From contig OW203989.1 in NCBI GenBank assembly GCA_934047225.1, forward strand, positions 6,671,977 to 6,735,976: DNA of 64,000 bases, read 5' to 3'. Source of the DNA: Ypsolopha sequella (lineage: Eukaryota; Arthropoda; Insecta; Lepidoptera; Ypsolophidae). The position numbers were made by a program, and so were the translations under genes. Below the pieces are notes generated by a model. It ran no database searches and had not been told where the DNA came from. It saw only the letters and a program-made list of their open reading frames with translations. The first letter of the stretch is position 1. The number at the start of each line of letters is the position of its first letter. Shown in pieces: positions 32,991-42,836 of this stretch.

Positions 32991-33139
32991 GTTTTTATTA
33001 TGTAGTAATAATACTAATAAGTAATACTATTTCAATTTAATTGTGTAGAATGAAGAAACTGTATTTGATGCTAAAGGAAAAAAAATTAGAGTTAAAGACG
33101 GTCTATATTTTATTGAAAGCGTGAGTTTTATAATACTTA

Positions 33140-33266
33140 GGGCCTGTTTCACCACTTCCAGATAAGTGATATCCAGAAGATAAATTTAAAAATGGAACAC
33201 ATTTTGTATGCGTTATATGTCACATGTAACTATCAGGCACTTATCTGGAAGTGGTGAAACAGGCCG
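33140..33266. mobile_element. PIF/Harbinger-type MITE with TTA target duplication
   Basis: GGGCCTGTTTCACCACTTCC at the left and GGAAGTGGTGAAACAGGCCG at the right, flanked by TTA (33137-33139 and 33267-33269). A 3-bp TTA duplication and a GGGCCTGTTT terminus are characteristic of PIF/Harbinger elements. 127 bp. Confidence 0.8.
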
Positions 33267-33269
33267 TTA

Positions 33270-34195
33270 GTCTATGGTTTTATTCATAAACTAGTGACGT
33301 ACCCCGGCTTCGCACGGGCAGCACTAAATCTACCTGTGGTAAGAGTATCTACTGGCCTGTGTGAAGCTCGTAACCTTCTTGACACTTTTTCATCGGGAAG
33401 AGGGTCATATTATGATGCCATACAAAAAGATTTTTGTCGTCTCATTTGTACGCTAATGTATAAAATCGAATAAAAATTTATCACCCCACCTATACGTATC
33501 CGTCTTGAAATTTCGTGTAATCAACATGTTTCAAAAAAACCACAAAGCATACTCTGAAATCTTGTATGTTGTGCTCCAAAACGTCCTATTTCCACATAGA
33601 TAGAATTTTTTTTTTTTTATTAGAAAACATATTGACCCTGTGGTAGTTAATAAATATTTGAAAAATGCTGTAGTTTGAGGTGGCTCCGTCGGAAAAATTA
33701 GCTACTCGATTCGTTGTGGTTGAAATTTCGAACAAAACCATATTAAAATAAAGTTCTTATCAGCTCGCACTGCAACATGGCTGTTACGTCAGTCGCTGCG
33801 GCTGACAAGTGCGAAAATAGTGTGGTTTTAATTTATTTTAGCTAAAATAAAGTTTATTTCCAAAAACTGAGAAAACCATATCATTTAATATTATTTTGTC
33901 TAGAAGTTTATAAATTTGTATACTGTTTCGATAAAAACTGTAGCAGTTATATTGTTACAAGTGGACGAAAAATCGAGAAATAAGGGTAAACTTGGAATTT
34001 TCTTGCTCCACTTCTGTATATTAAAATAAAATTTAGGAAAAACCACATCACTATTTATATCATGTAGATTACTATGTATTTTTCTTCTATTAAAAAATGC
34101 TATAGTTACCGTATAAAATGGTTATAAAGTTACTCAGTTCAAGGTCGTTGGCGTTGGAAGAAACCGTAAATATGATAGTAACGAAATTGTGGTAA
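33270..34195. other. No gene; fragment of family H
   Basis: About 33670-33845 resembles the right half of the family H MITEs (TCAGCTCGCACTGC, GTGGCTGTTACG, CTGCG). Otherwise unrecognised. Confidence 0.4.
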
Positions 34196-34832
34196 AAAAA
34201 AACCGCTCTTAAGAGTGGTTTCGCAGCTGAATTGTGGAAAACCCGCCATTTTCTAATTAATCGGAACAGAACACTTAAATTCAAAATTCACTCAATAGTT
34301 ATTTAACAAAACCTTACAACCTATGTATTGCGTATATTGCCTTCGCAAAGTTTCTATTGGTTTCTGTGACTAGAATTTCAAAAATGTTGAATTTAAAATG
34401 TTTTAAAGTTCTGATTTACAGAAACCATGGGCTTAGCCAGGGGGGTGGTTTTGGGGGTCCAAACTCCCCCGAAAAGTTTAAAATATTACAACCCTACCCC
34501 TGCTTTGATGTTTTCCGGGTCAAGTGCCACTTCTGCTAGCAGCTGCTAAAAGCGCTTTGCGTTTGCAAACAATTTTTCACAAACATTATGAATACTAATT
34601 TTATTTCATGCACTTTTTTGTCGTTTTATTTTCTTGGACCCCTCCCGAAACTAAAACCTGGGTACGCCCGTGACAGAAACCAATGAAAACTTTGCGAATG
34701 CAGTATACACAATACATGGGTAATAAGCTTTTGTTGAATAACTATTGAGTGAATTTAGAATTTATGTGTTCTGTTTTCATTTATTAGAAAAAGGCGGGTT
34801 TTTCACAATTCGGCTGCGAAACCAATTTCAAA
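34196..34832. mobile_element. Palindromic element, family K, split by a nested MITE
   Basis: The arms, about 34210-34369 and 34673-34832, are imperfect inverses (TTTCGCAGCTGAATTGTG versus CACAATTCGGCTGCGAAAC; ACTCAATAGTTATT versus ATAACTATTGAGT). The loop holds a 247-bp insertion. Confidence 0.75.
34426..34672. mobile_element. hAT-like MITE with ACAGAAAC duplication, in the family K loop
   Basis: Left end CATGGGCTTAGCCAGG, right end CCTGGGTACGCCCGTG, imperfect inverses. Flanked on both sides by ACAGAAAC (34418-34425 and 34673-34680), an exact 8-bp target duplication as hAT transposases produce. A related end, ACGCCTATGCC, occurs near 39190. Confidence 0.8.
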
Positions 34833-34865
34833 CGTTAACTCCAAATTATAGTAATGGCATCACAA

Positions 34866-35030
34866 TTTCTTAAGGCGATACGTAAAAGTTGTAGCGTCCC
34901 TGTTACTCCATATGCGAAAAAACCCTCAGTGCGAGTGGGACGGATTCGTGGAAAAGTAGCTAAAAGTCGGTTTTTTATTAATATAAAATGTACTTACTAA
35001 GCTATTTTGTCAAAAGATTTTCAAGGAGAC
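34866..35030. repeat. Fragment of family G MITE
   Basis: TTAAGGCGATACGTAAAAG, then CGTCCCTGTTACTCCATATG and GGACGGATTCGTGGAAAAGT: the inverse of the right part of family G. Confidence 0.65.
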
Positions 35031-35463
35031 TTTACATATACATAATATCCACATTTTGAATGCAATTTCACAATGAAACTGGTTAGGATTTCAGAATTAC
35101 AGGAAAAAATAAAACAATTTAGAGATCTTTTCGGAATTAAATTCTATCAAGAAAATTTCATCCAATTACGTTTTCCTTCAGTGAGAATCTTAATCAAATA
35201 CTCAATAAACATTTACCCAAAAATTAAATACGTAGATGACGTTATAGTGGAGTAAATGGATTCGAAAAAACCCAATTTTTTTTGGTATATGAGATAGAGG
35301 AGTTCTGTATCATATTGATAACTAATGATGATAATATCATAAATGATTTTAACCGCAAAATATAAAAAGTGTTTTCCAATTTTATTTAATTGTGTCTTCT
35401 ATTAGTTGGCTACAATTAATCGTTAACTAATGTTAGTCGTTCAAATAAAGGAGATCAAAATTG

Positions 35464-35500
35464 TATAAAAAGAAAATTTGTAATATTATTTTTCATTTAG
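35464..35500 (+). promoter_or_regulatory. TATA box and likely start site of the Q-rich gene
   Basis: TATAAAA at 35464-35470, with an initiator-like TCATTTAGT about 28 bases downstream (35492-35500) and the start codon at 35520. The spacing fits a focused insect promoter with a very short leader. Inference from spacing only. Confidence 0.5.
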
Positions 35501-35519
35501 TTAATGTTATTGTAACAGG

Positions 35520-37186
35520 ATGGAACTTCATATTTTGGTGAGTGAGATTTATTTAATTTAAATATTATGTTTGATAAAATTAAAAATACTTAATAAATAC
35601 GTAAGGTTATTTATTTAATCGTAATTGGTAATAAAAATAGTAGTTTATGCTACAAGGGCGAAAAGGAATAAATTACCAGGACGATTTAAAACACGAGCGT
35701 AGCGAGTGTTCTATACGTAACAGAGTAATTTATTGCTCTTACGCCCGTGTATCATACTACGTTTTTCAATGCATAGTGTGAGGAAATAAAACAAATATAA
35801 TCTCGTGAACTTTAAATTATAATTTTCTTAAAAGGACTGTATCCAGAGCCGTTAAACAGTGGATAAAAAAAAGTATAACATTTGTGGTACACAGGAAAGG
35901 TTGCAGGTTAGCCAACTTCTCGTAAATAAATAAAAAAATAATAATAATAAAGCCCTAGGTCAAAATAATCGACTTTCTGTTCGGTTTTGATGCATAAAAA
36001 GTAGGCCTTTACGAGCACTTGCATTGAAAAATATTTTAAGCAAACTAACTTATAAAAAATTAAACTATCCTAAAATGCATAGTAATTTAGATTTAAATAA
36101 TCCAGGAAGCGGTAATAGTGGTTACTTATCTCTCGGTTTTCGTTACAGATTGTTGTTATTAGCACCCTAGCACTGACCATCCATGGGTTTCCATCCGATG
36201 TCCAAAACAGTCCAACAGAAACCAGTCAAAGTGTCGTTCCAGGAGTGTTCATCTCAGTTGACACACTGAAGAATCTTCAAGATCAAGCTCTGCATAACAA
36301 TCCAGAAAAGAACAATGAGGGCAACCAAGCCACAACTAACTCAGAACAAGACCTCATAAGTCAACCAATAAGCCCAAATCAATCTTGGTTTAGTAATCAA
36401 GAACCGTCAATAGGCAACCCACAGCCATCGATTGAACCAAATTCACTTCAAGTTTTACCTAACCAACAAGATTTGATAAACCAACAATTGATGAATCAGC
36501 AAGCTATATATCCAAACCAGCAACAAATTTATCCTCAGCAACAATTTGTGCAACAGCCGCCAATAAATCAACAAGCGTTACCCAACCAGCAGCAGTTACT
36601 AGTCACCCAGCAACCAGTGTTGCCCAATCAACAATATCTACTTGATCAACAGCAACCACTTCCAATAAATCAGCAACAATATTTACCAAACCAACAGCCG
36701 TTCCAAGGAAATCAGCAACAATATTTACCAAACCAACAGCCGTTCCAAGGCAATCAGCAACAATATTCACCAAACCAACAGCCATTCGAAGGAAATCAGC
36801 AACAATATCTGCCAAACCAACAGCAAGCATCTTATCAACAACCGATGTACTTGAACCAACAACAAATACCTAACCAGCCGAATCAAGTCTGGCAGAACGG
36901 ACAGCCACAACCAGGTTATATTCGACTAAGTCAGGAGATCCCTCAAAACCAGGGGCAATCAACGTTGTTGGCAGTAAACCCAATCAATAATGGTCAAATC
37001 CTGGCAGCAAAACCAGTAAATCTAGCCCCTTTGAACCAGAATCAGGGAAGCATGCTGTACGCCATATTGCCAATAAATAACGGTCAGAATTCGATGCCCG
37101 CACAGAACATGGGAGGCAATTCATACTTGGTTCCTTATCAGCAGGTGCCTTCGAATCAAGTTTACGCTTTGAATAATAGGAAATAA
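35520..37186 (+). CDS. Secreted Gln/Asn-rich repeat protein, two exons
   Basis: Exon 1 is 35520-35537 (ATG plus five codons), ending at GTGAGT. Exon 2 is 36149-37186, after TTTTCGTTACAG. Both junctions are phase 0. Joined, the N-terminus is MELHIL followed by IVVISTLALTIHG, a clear signal peptide with likely cleavage before FPSDVQ. The mature protein of about 330 residues is dominated by NQQ, PNQQ and QQQ, with a 14-residue repeat (QQYLPNQQPFQGNQ) at about 180-222; the C-terminal third has NPINNGQ-type motifs and fewer Q. There are no Cys-rich domains. A very short first exon carrying half a signal peptide is typical of insect cuticle, silk and other secreted structural proteins. I do not recognise the family. 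AATAAA overlaps the stop (37182-37187). Confidence 0.75.
35634..36030. repeat. Interspersed repeat, family R copy 2, in intron 1 of the Q-rich gene
   Basis: Same block as 26253-26614 with an extra 32 or so bases after AATATAATCTCGTG. It fills two thirds of the 611-bp intron. Confidence 0.75.
36671..36823 (+). repeat. 42-bp coding tandem repeat
   Basis: Units start with CAGCAACAATATT at 36671, 36713, 36755 and (partial) 36797. Each codes 14 residues, so length change keeps the frame. Confidence 0.85.
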
Positions 37187-37525
37187 AATAGTACATACCT
37201 TTGATGGTACAGGCCATGATGGTACCATGTGATAGCAGCTATGGTTTTAATCGCTATATACAAATTTACGCCATTTTAAATGTGTTTTAATATTACTATT
37301 TTGATTATTTTAGAAGGAAATAGAGATGGGATAGTATGAAATGATATTTGTATTACAGTGAAATTGCACTGATGTGTTGGTGAAAAGGGTTTGTCCTCCT
37401 TACGACAACGTCTGTAATACCATTCAAAAAATTTTCGCCAATCAACTGTCCTTAGGGTATACATTGTATCATCTAAGCAACTGTCACTGATTAACATTGC
37501 AATACGGGTAAAAAGCGGCAGGGTT
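37187..37525. other. 3' flank of the Q-rich gene, no further gene
   Basis: Likely 3' untranslated sequence followed by unassigned DNA; a minus-strand frame at 37276-37545 has no recognisable domain. Confidence 0.4.
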
Positions 37526-38139
37526 GTTACGTATTTTGCAAACAATAAGCAATCGACAAAAATTGCGCAGTTGCTGTGTCAAAAGTCACTTTCTTAAGGC
37601 GATTACCATCGCCAAATTAGCAGCTCGATATTTGTCACTACAAATATCAACGGAAACGACATTGAAATAACGTTCATATCAGCGCACAATGCATAGTGGC
37701 TGTTACGACGCTCGCTGCGTCCTTGAAAGGGCGAAATAGAAGAAAATTATACTTTTCACTTGGACGTGATTACTCGATTGAATAATCTTATGTTATGTTT
37801 ATAGCTATAAAGTGTATCTATTTATCAAAGCATAAATGAATTCAATCGGCCTAGCCACTCAGGAGCAGTAGGGAATTTGAGGTCAAAAAACACAATTCAG
37901 TAAAAAAAAAATTCATGTAGAAGTTTTGGTGGTATGAAAAAGAAAAATGTTGCATATGTTGTCTAAGAGTTGATTATTCATAATATATTTTTTCATTATT
38001 TTTGGTTTGGCCATAAACGAGGAGTAGGCTTTAGAAAGTACCCATTTGGCAATAGTAAGGCCCTTAATAAGAAAAGTGACTTTTGACACATTAATTGCAC
38101 AATTTTTGTCGATTGCTTACTGTTTGCAAGATACGTAAT
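37526..38139. mobile_element. Palindromic element split by a TTAA MITE
   Basis: The arms 37526-37593 and 38068-38139 are inverses (TTGCAAACAATAAGCAATCG versus CGATTGCTTACTGTTTGCAA; TGTCAAAAGTCACTTTC versus GAAAAGTGACTTTTGACA). A family H MITE lies between them, apparently inserted at a TTAA in the centre. Confidence 0.75.
37594..38067 (-). mobile_element. TTAA-bounded MITE, family H copy 2
   Basis: TTAAGGCGATTACC to AGTAAGGCCCTTAA, 474 bp. The whole length parallels 53532-53989 in reverse, including AGAAGTTTTGGTGGTA and TTGGTTTGGCCA. Confidence 0.8.
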
Positions 38140-38466
38140 AAGCCATCGGGCCTTTTGATTATCCTTCGATAGTGATGTACTTATAAAATCTTATAAAACC
38201 TGTGGCGTATTTAATTAGACATTGGTTTTGGAAACGATGCGTGCCTCCAAGAACTACAAATGTGTCAATAGTGCCAGTGAAATTGACGAATATGCTACGT
38301 GCGTAATAGCATACCAAACTTATATTTAATTCTACCCTAATATACTTACCAAAAATATAAACACTCCAATATCCACCTTTTTCAATAAATTTTACTCCAA
38401 TATCCTCTTATAAGCAATCCTGTTTCAAAAGTAGTTTGTATTGCCTCATCAAGGTAACTTGTCTTT

Positions 38467-38834
38467 ATAAAGGCGCTACGGAAAAATATCGACACTTTAA
38501 GGACTTGCATATCTACTTCAGTAAATAATGTATTATTTTGATAAAATAGTATATTATTTTTGGATTCTTTTTCTAGGGATCTGTTAAAACAGAAACGCGA
38601 TTAGAGAAATTTGGCTCGACAGAAATATTTATTGAAATGAGGTCCTTTTCGACACCAATACTCCTGGTTTGACAATTTAGAATGATATACAGACTGCAAC
38701 TATATTTTATTAGGTGGGTTTTAACAGTATCTAGACCTGGTTAAACGAAATTTTGATAGCAACATTAATACATTTAATATTAATAAAAAAGCGACGAGTA
38801 ACAGGGACGCTAAAACTTTTACATATCGCCTTAA
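38467..38834. mobile_element. TTAA-type MITE, family G copy 3
   Basis: ATAAAGGCGCTACGG (left TTAA changed) to CATATCGCCTTAA. Uninterrupted. Confidence 0.7.
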
Positions 38835-39980
38835 CTAAAAAGACGCTAAAAAGTAATATATTTGCTCCAGGCCTCCCATCTCGGAAGTTGTTCAGTCATC
38901 ATGGTGCGCGACCATGACTTCATGCGGCCTGTTCCTATCCCTCAGACAGATTAGGGTTCCGTTGTCCGTCATGATATACAATTTGCCTTTGACCCACGAG
39001 CGTATGTAAAGCTTTCACATGGCAGGAGGTACACTGACACATTATTTTGGCAGCAGATGGACTTAGAGGGAGGCTCAACCTGTTACAAAATATTTGTGGT
39101 TTTTATTTTACCTTAATATTTATGACAAAATTTACTCACTTTTCTACTAAAATCAGTCTTAAGGGGGGCTTGGACCCCCAAGCTCCCCCTATACGCCTAT
39201 GCCTTGATCATATTTTATGTGTCTTTGGGTGTTTGCTAGGATTAATGAAGCGATCAAAAATTGCACGTATTAAATACAGGTAAGGACGCTAGCAAGTCAT
39301 CATACCTAATTCAAATCGAACATAAAAAAGTTCGAGTGCTTCCAGTCAATGATGTATCTCATGATTGCTTCTAGGTTGGGTTGTCTGACAGCCTTTTATA
39401 TTTTTTTCTTTTTTATTTTACCAAAATTCCTCGATACAGAGACCCCTTGGCTAACCTAGATTTGTGCTTGATCGATACTCTTTTGGAAAGTGAAAAATGA
39501 TAGAATGTTGAGATAGATCCTTTAATAGAAAACCTGATTTGTGAAGATCGAGAGGCTTCAGTGGAATGAGAACTAATTGGTTGCAGTGTTAGTCCGTAAT
39601 TAATTGCAGTCACTATGAAACTAGTGGAATTTACTGTGATTATAAAAATGCTTCAAATGTTTTGCAACATTTCTATCTTTCACTTTATAAAAATTTATTT
39701 TTATCCTCGCCTCACAAATAACACTCAAGTTGACTGAACCTAACCAGAGATCATGTACCTATAGATTGTAGAATTTACAATGTAGATTAATTAATGATAA
39801 GTTGATTGACTAAGCAACGAACACGAAACATTGCAGATCTGTTCATTAAAATTCATAACAAAACAGATCTTGTTTAAAACATCTTGAAAATCATTTCGTT
39901 TCTAAAGCTATAAAATCGGTACAGCTGCAATTAGCAATCGTAATGTTAGGGGAAATCATGTACATACGTATCTTTTTGTT
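38835..39980. other. No gene recognised
   Basis: Unassigned; GGGGGGCTTGGACCCCCAAG near 39163-39182 and ACGCCTATGCC resemble the end of the hAT-like MITE at 34426. Confidence 0.4.
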
Positions 39981-40320
39981 TATTTTACAGTCACATATCT
40001 GCACGAAGGCCCCGTAAGGTCATTCCACCAATGCAATATGCAAACTCAAAGTCTAAACGCGGAAGCCAACGCTGGGACCACATACCCAGCCCTCACCTCT
40101 GCCACCAACTAGCACGTAGACCAATAAATCCTGTACCTCTCCATTCTTGTCTACTCCGCAGGGACGCGACACGTCCCCGCAGGGATCCTGCCAATCACCG
40201 TCACATGGGGACTCCACAAATGGAAGAGAAAAAGGCTCTATTGGCGGCTGTGCCGGCGCAGGCACGCGCTGGCATCCCAGCTGCGCGGATGCGGCGGGTT
40301 AAAGACGTTTTTGTTTGATC
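39981..40320 (+). other. GC-rich exon-like island, frame undecided
   Basis: Begins right after TTTGTTTATTTTACAG, a strong 3' splice-site sequence, and is clearly GC-richer than its surroundings. Three readings are possible: a 40-codon terminal exon starting TYLHEGPVRSFHQ, a frame of about 109 codons through to 40318 (basic, contains MQYANSKSKRGSQRWD), and a frame from a second acceptor-like CCCCGCAG near 40180 (LHKWKRKRLYWRLCRRR). None is recognised. It could be a terminal exon of a gene lying upstream, or an element-derived sequence. Confidence 0.35.
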
Positions 40321-40812
40321 TTACCTTAATTCTAAGGATTGCACGACAGACGTGCTCGGTGTCACATATTAATTTTATGTGGACAGCTTTTTAGCCTCGA
40401 TTTTGCCCTCAAATAATTGCATATATCTATGAAATTACCAGAGACTTGTTCACCGGAAATATCGGAATTGCTTAGGTACTTACACACACACACGCCCATC
40501 AGTACAAGCGGTCCGAACAGTTATGCAGACAGACAGATACGCGGACAAAATAACAGAAAGGATTAACATTGATTGGACACTGTTATGCTAAAATGATCCA
40601 ATCCACAATTCTGGTTAATTTGAGTTTGGTATAATAAAGTGCCTCCAAGGAACGAAATTCTCATATAGCAAAAATGTACCAACTTATCTGTTAAATTTAC
40701 TAAAATACCCAATTACCCACATATGTATAAAGACATCAACGTTAAAAACATTAAACATAATTTACTCTAAATTAAGTGATTGTTAGTTGGATCATTTTGG
40801 CATAGCAGTGTC
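40321..40812. other. No gene recognised
   Basis: AT-rich; CA microsatellite at about 40484-40494. Confidence 0.4.
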
Positions 40813-40929
40813 CGATTATGTTTATTTTGCGAAATCCATCGCTATGAATACTCTAAATATTATTAGAGTGCAATACAAACTAGAAAATATCAATCAGAAA
40901 CAAATCCAAAGACAAGAATTTGAAAAAAT

Positions 40930-41002
40930 TCCCCGGGCCAGGATTCGAACCTGCGACCTCTTGTTATCAAGACAAGCGCGCTACCAATTGCGCCACCGAG
41001 GT
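40930..41002 (-). tRNA. tRNA-like unit, left arm (probable pseudo-tRNA)
   Basis: Exact mirror of 41439-41511. D stem GCGC/GCGC and anticodon stem CTTGT/ACAAG are perfect, with a TGA anticodon. A box TGGCGCAATTGG and B box GGTTCGAATCC are intact. The acceptor stem has mismatches. A T-run (as A's on the plus strand) follows its 3' end. Confidence 0.5.
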
Positions 41003-41438
41003 TCCTACCTAGACCGGCGAATTCTTCCATCATACTTGTCCACTGTTATTTTTGCATCTGCTTGATATACTAGCTTGTACTGCACATACAGAACGCTCAC
41101 GAGGGCGTTATGTGATTTCACGCCTTGTTCTTAAGAAACAGATGGCGCTGTCGTCGCTACAATATTGTTGCTTCAGACAGTTGAGAAATTCACAGTTCTC
41201 ATTAACTAAGATTATGTTTATTTTGCGAAATCCATTGCTATGAATACTCTAAATATTATTATTATTAGTACAACAATATTGTAGCGACGACAGCGCCATC
41301 TGTTTCTTAAGAACAAGGCGTGAAATCACATAACGCCCTCGTGAGCGTTCTGTATGTGCAGTACAAGCTAGTATATCAAGCAGATGCAAAAATAACAGTG
41401 GACAAGTATGATGGAAGAATTCGCCGGTCTAGGTAGGA

Positions 41439-41511
41439 ACCTCGGTGGCGCAATTGGTAGCGCGCTTGTCTTGATAACAAGAGGTCGCAGGTTCGAATCC
41501 TGGCCCGGGGA
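41439..41511 (+). tRNA. tRNA-like unit, right arm (probable pseudo-tRNA)
   Basis: A 73-base cloverleaf: D stem GCGC/GCGC (8-base loop), anticodon stem CTTGT/ACAAG, loop CTTGATA with TGA at 41472-41474, 5-base variable loop AGGTC, T arm GCAGG-TTCGAAT-CCTGG (outermost pair G/G). The acceptor ACCTCGG against CCCGGGG pairs poorly. A and B boxes fit the consensus, and TTTTTT at 41513-41518 is an RNA polymerase III terminator. A UGA anticodon would read Ser codon UCA, but the short variable loop is not that of tRNA-Ser and U37 is unusual. It is therefore more likely a tRNA-derived element head than a working tRNA. Confidence 0.5.
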
Positions 41512-41588
41512 ATTTTTTCAAATTCTTGTCTTTGGATTTGTTTCTGATTGATATTTTCTAGTTTGTATTGCACTCTAATAATATTTAG

Positions 41589-42836
41589 GATTAACATTAT
41601 TGAGTGAAACCCTAAACATATTCTGCGGCGAAGAATCTGCTATAATATCATTGTTGTAAGTAGCTAAATATTTTTTTCAAGACATAATCAAACAATTATT
41701 GCACAGTGCATGCTTCGTTCAGTGTCAATAAGGGGGCACGATTGCTTTGCATGATTGTCCAGTAATCCCCGGTATGTGACCCGGGACCCTTATTTCCTTC
41801 GAATCGTGTGTGACTAGCTAGACATACACCATCCATTAGGTTCGAAATTACTGTGGTTACTGCGCCAACCGATGTTTACTATCCTCAAATCACTCAAAGC
41901 TAATTTACAATGATTTGTGACTAACAGCTGTAACTGTGAGTTTGACTGAACCTAGGCCTGTGGTGCCGGTCACGAACGCACATGCTGGGCTTGTTGGTTA
42001 TGTCAACACTTCCACAAGTTGTCTATTCAGGCAGTGACAAAATTTAGTAACCGAATTCAATTTCAATTCAAGTCCGAAAGCACAGAATACAATACTACGT
42101 CCGAAAGTCCCGACATGTCTGAACAAATCCTGACGGATGGTAAGCCCCGGGAACACTTGGCTCATCATCGGTCGGGTGAATGCAAAAATGGGTCCATGCT
42201 GTTTTGCTGAAGCACTATTTTTAGAGTTCTTGTCAAATTCTCGCACACAGAACGCGAGAAAATCTCTATGGCAATATCGATTGACGTAAGCCGCACCCCT
42301 GAGATTTTATGCGTTTACGCAATAAGCTAATCAAAAAATCAACTTTCTTTTGAGACTTCCTATATATTAAATATAATATAGGAGCTAGAATTAGTACAGC
42401 CGAGATCACATCAAGCTATTACATACATTGGACCATGTACCTATCTTATATCCTTTAATATAAGTTCAGTTAATGTCTTCTCCACTGTACCTACAAAAAG
42501 ACTTTCAATATTATGAAATGCATTATAAAAATGTAAACTCAGCTTGCTGGATCGGGCCTGATCGCCCAGGAATCAGTACAGAGGGCAAACTGACCAATGG
42601 CCACACATTTCAAATTGCGAACACGTCTCATCTCGAAAACCGTTGTGTTAACCCTAATATGGAACTTGGAAGCTGATCGACTAAAATACTAACGTCTTGT
42701 AATAAGTCGACGATGATATGATGACTACCAAGAACGATGACTGACAGTGGAAAGAAATTAGAGTTTGAGGTTGTAGAATGTTATCTTATTGTGGCAATGA
42801 GATATCGTAAAATGCCCCATTCACGATGTAAGTATC
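41589..42836. other. No gene recognised
   Basis: Frames of about 60-80 codons on both strands at 41998-42246 and a 67-codon frame at 42473-42676 have no known motif. Confidence 0.35.

Larger units (their letters stand above)
40853..41588. repeat. 318-bp inverted duplication with 100-bp loop
   Basis: Bases 40853-41170 and 41271-41588 are reverse complements of equal length with no mismatch that I could see. The loop is 41171-41270. A 50-bp block GATTATGTTTATTTTGCGAA... occurs directly before the left arm (40813-40864) and again inside the loop (41210-41262) with one change, so the structure is direct repeat, arm, spacer, direct repeat, inverted arm. Each arm carries one tRNA-like unit. Confidence 0.9.

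Noticed and set aside
40787..41065. Protein frame containing RARIRTCDLLLSRQ
   Set aside because: This is a translation of the tRNA-like unit and its flanks; such peptides are common artefacts.
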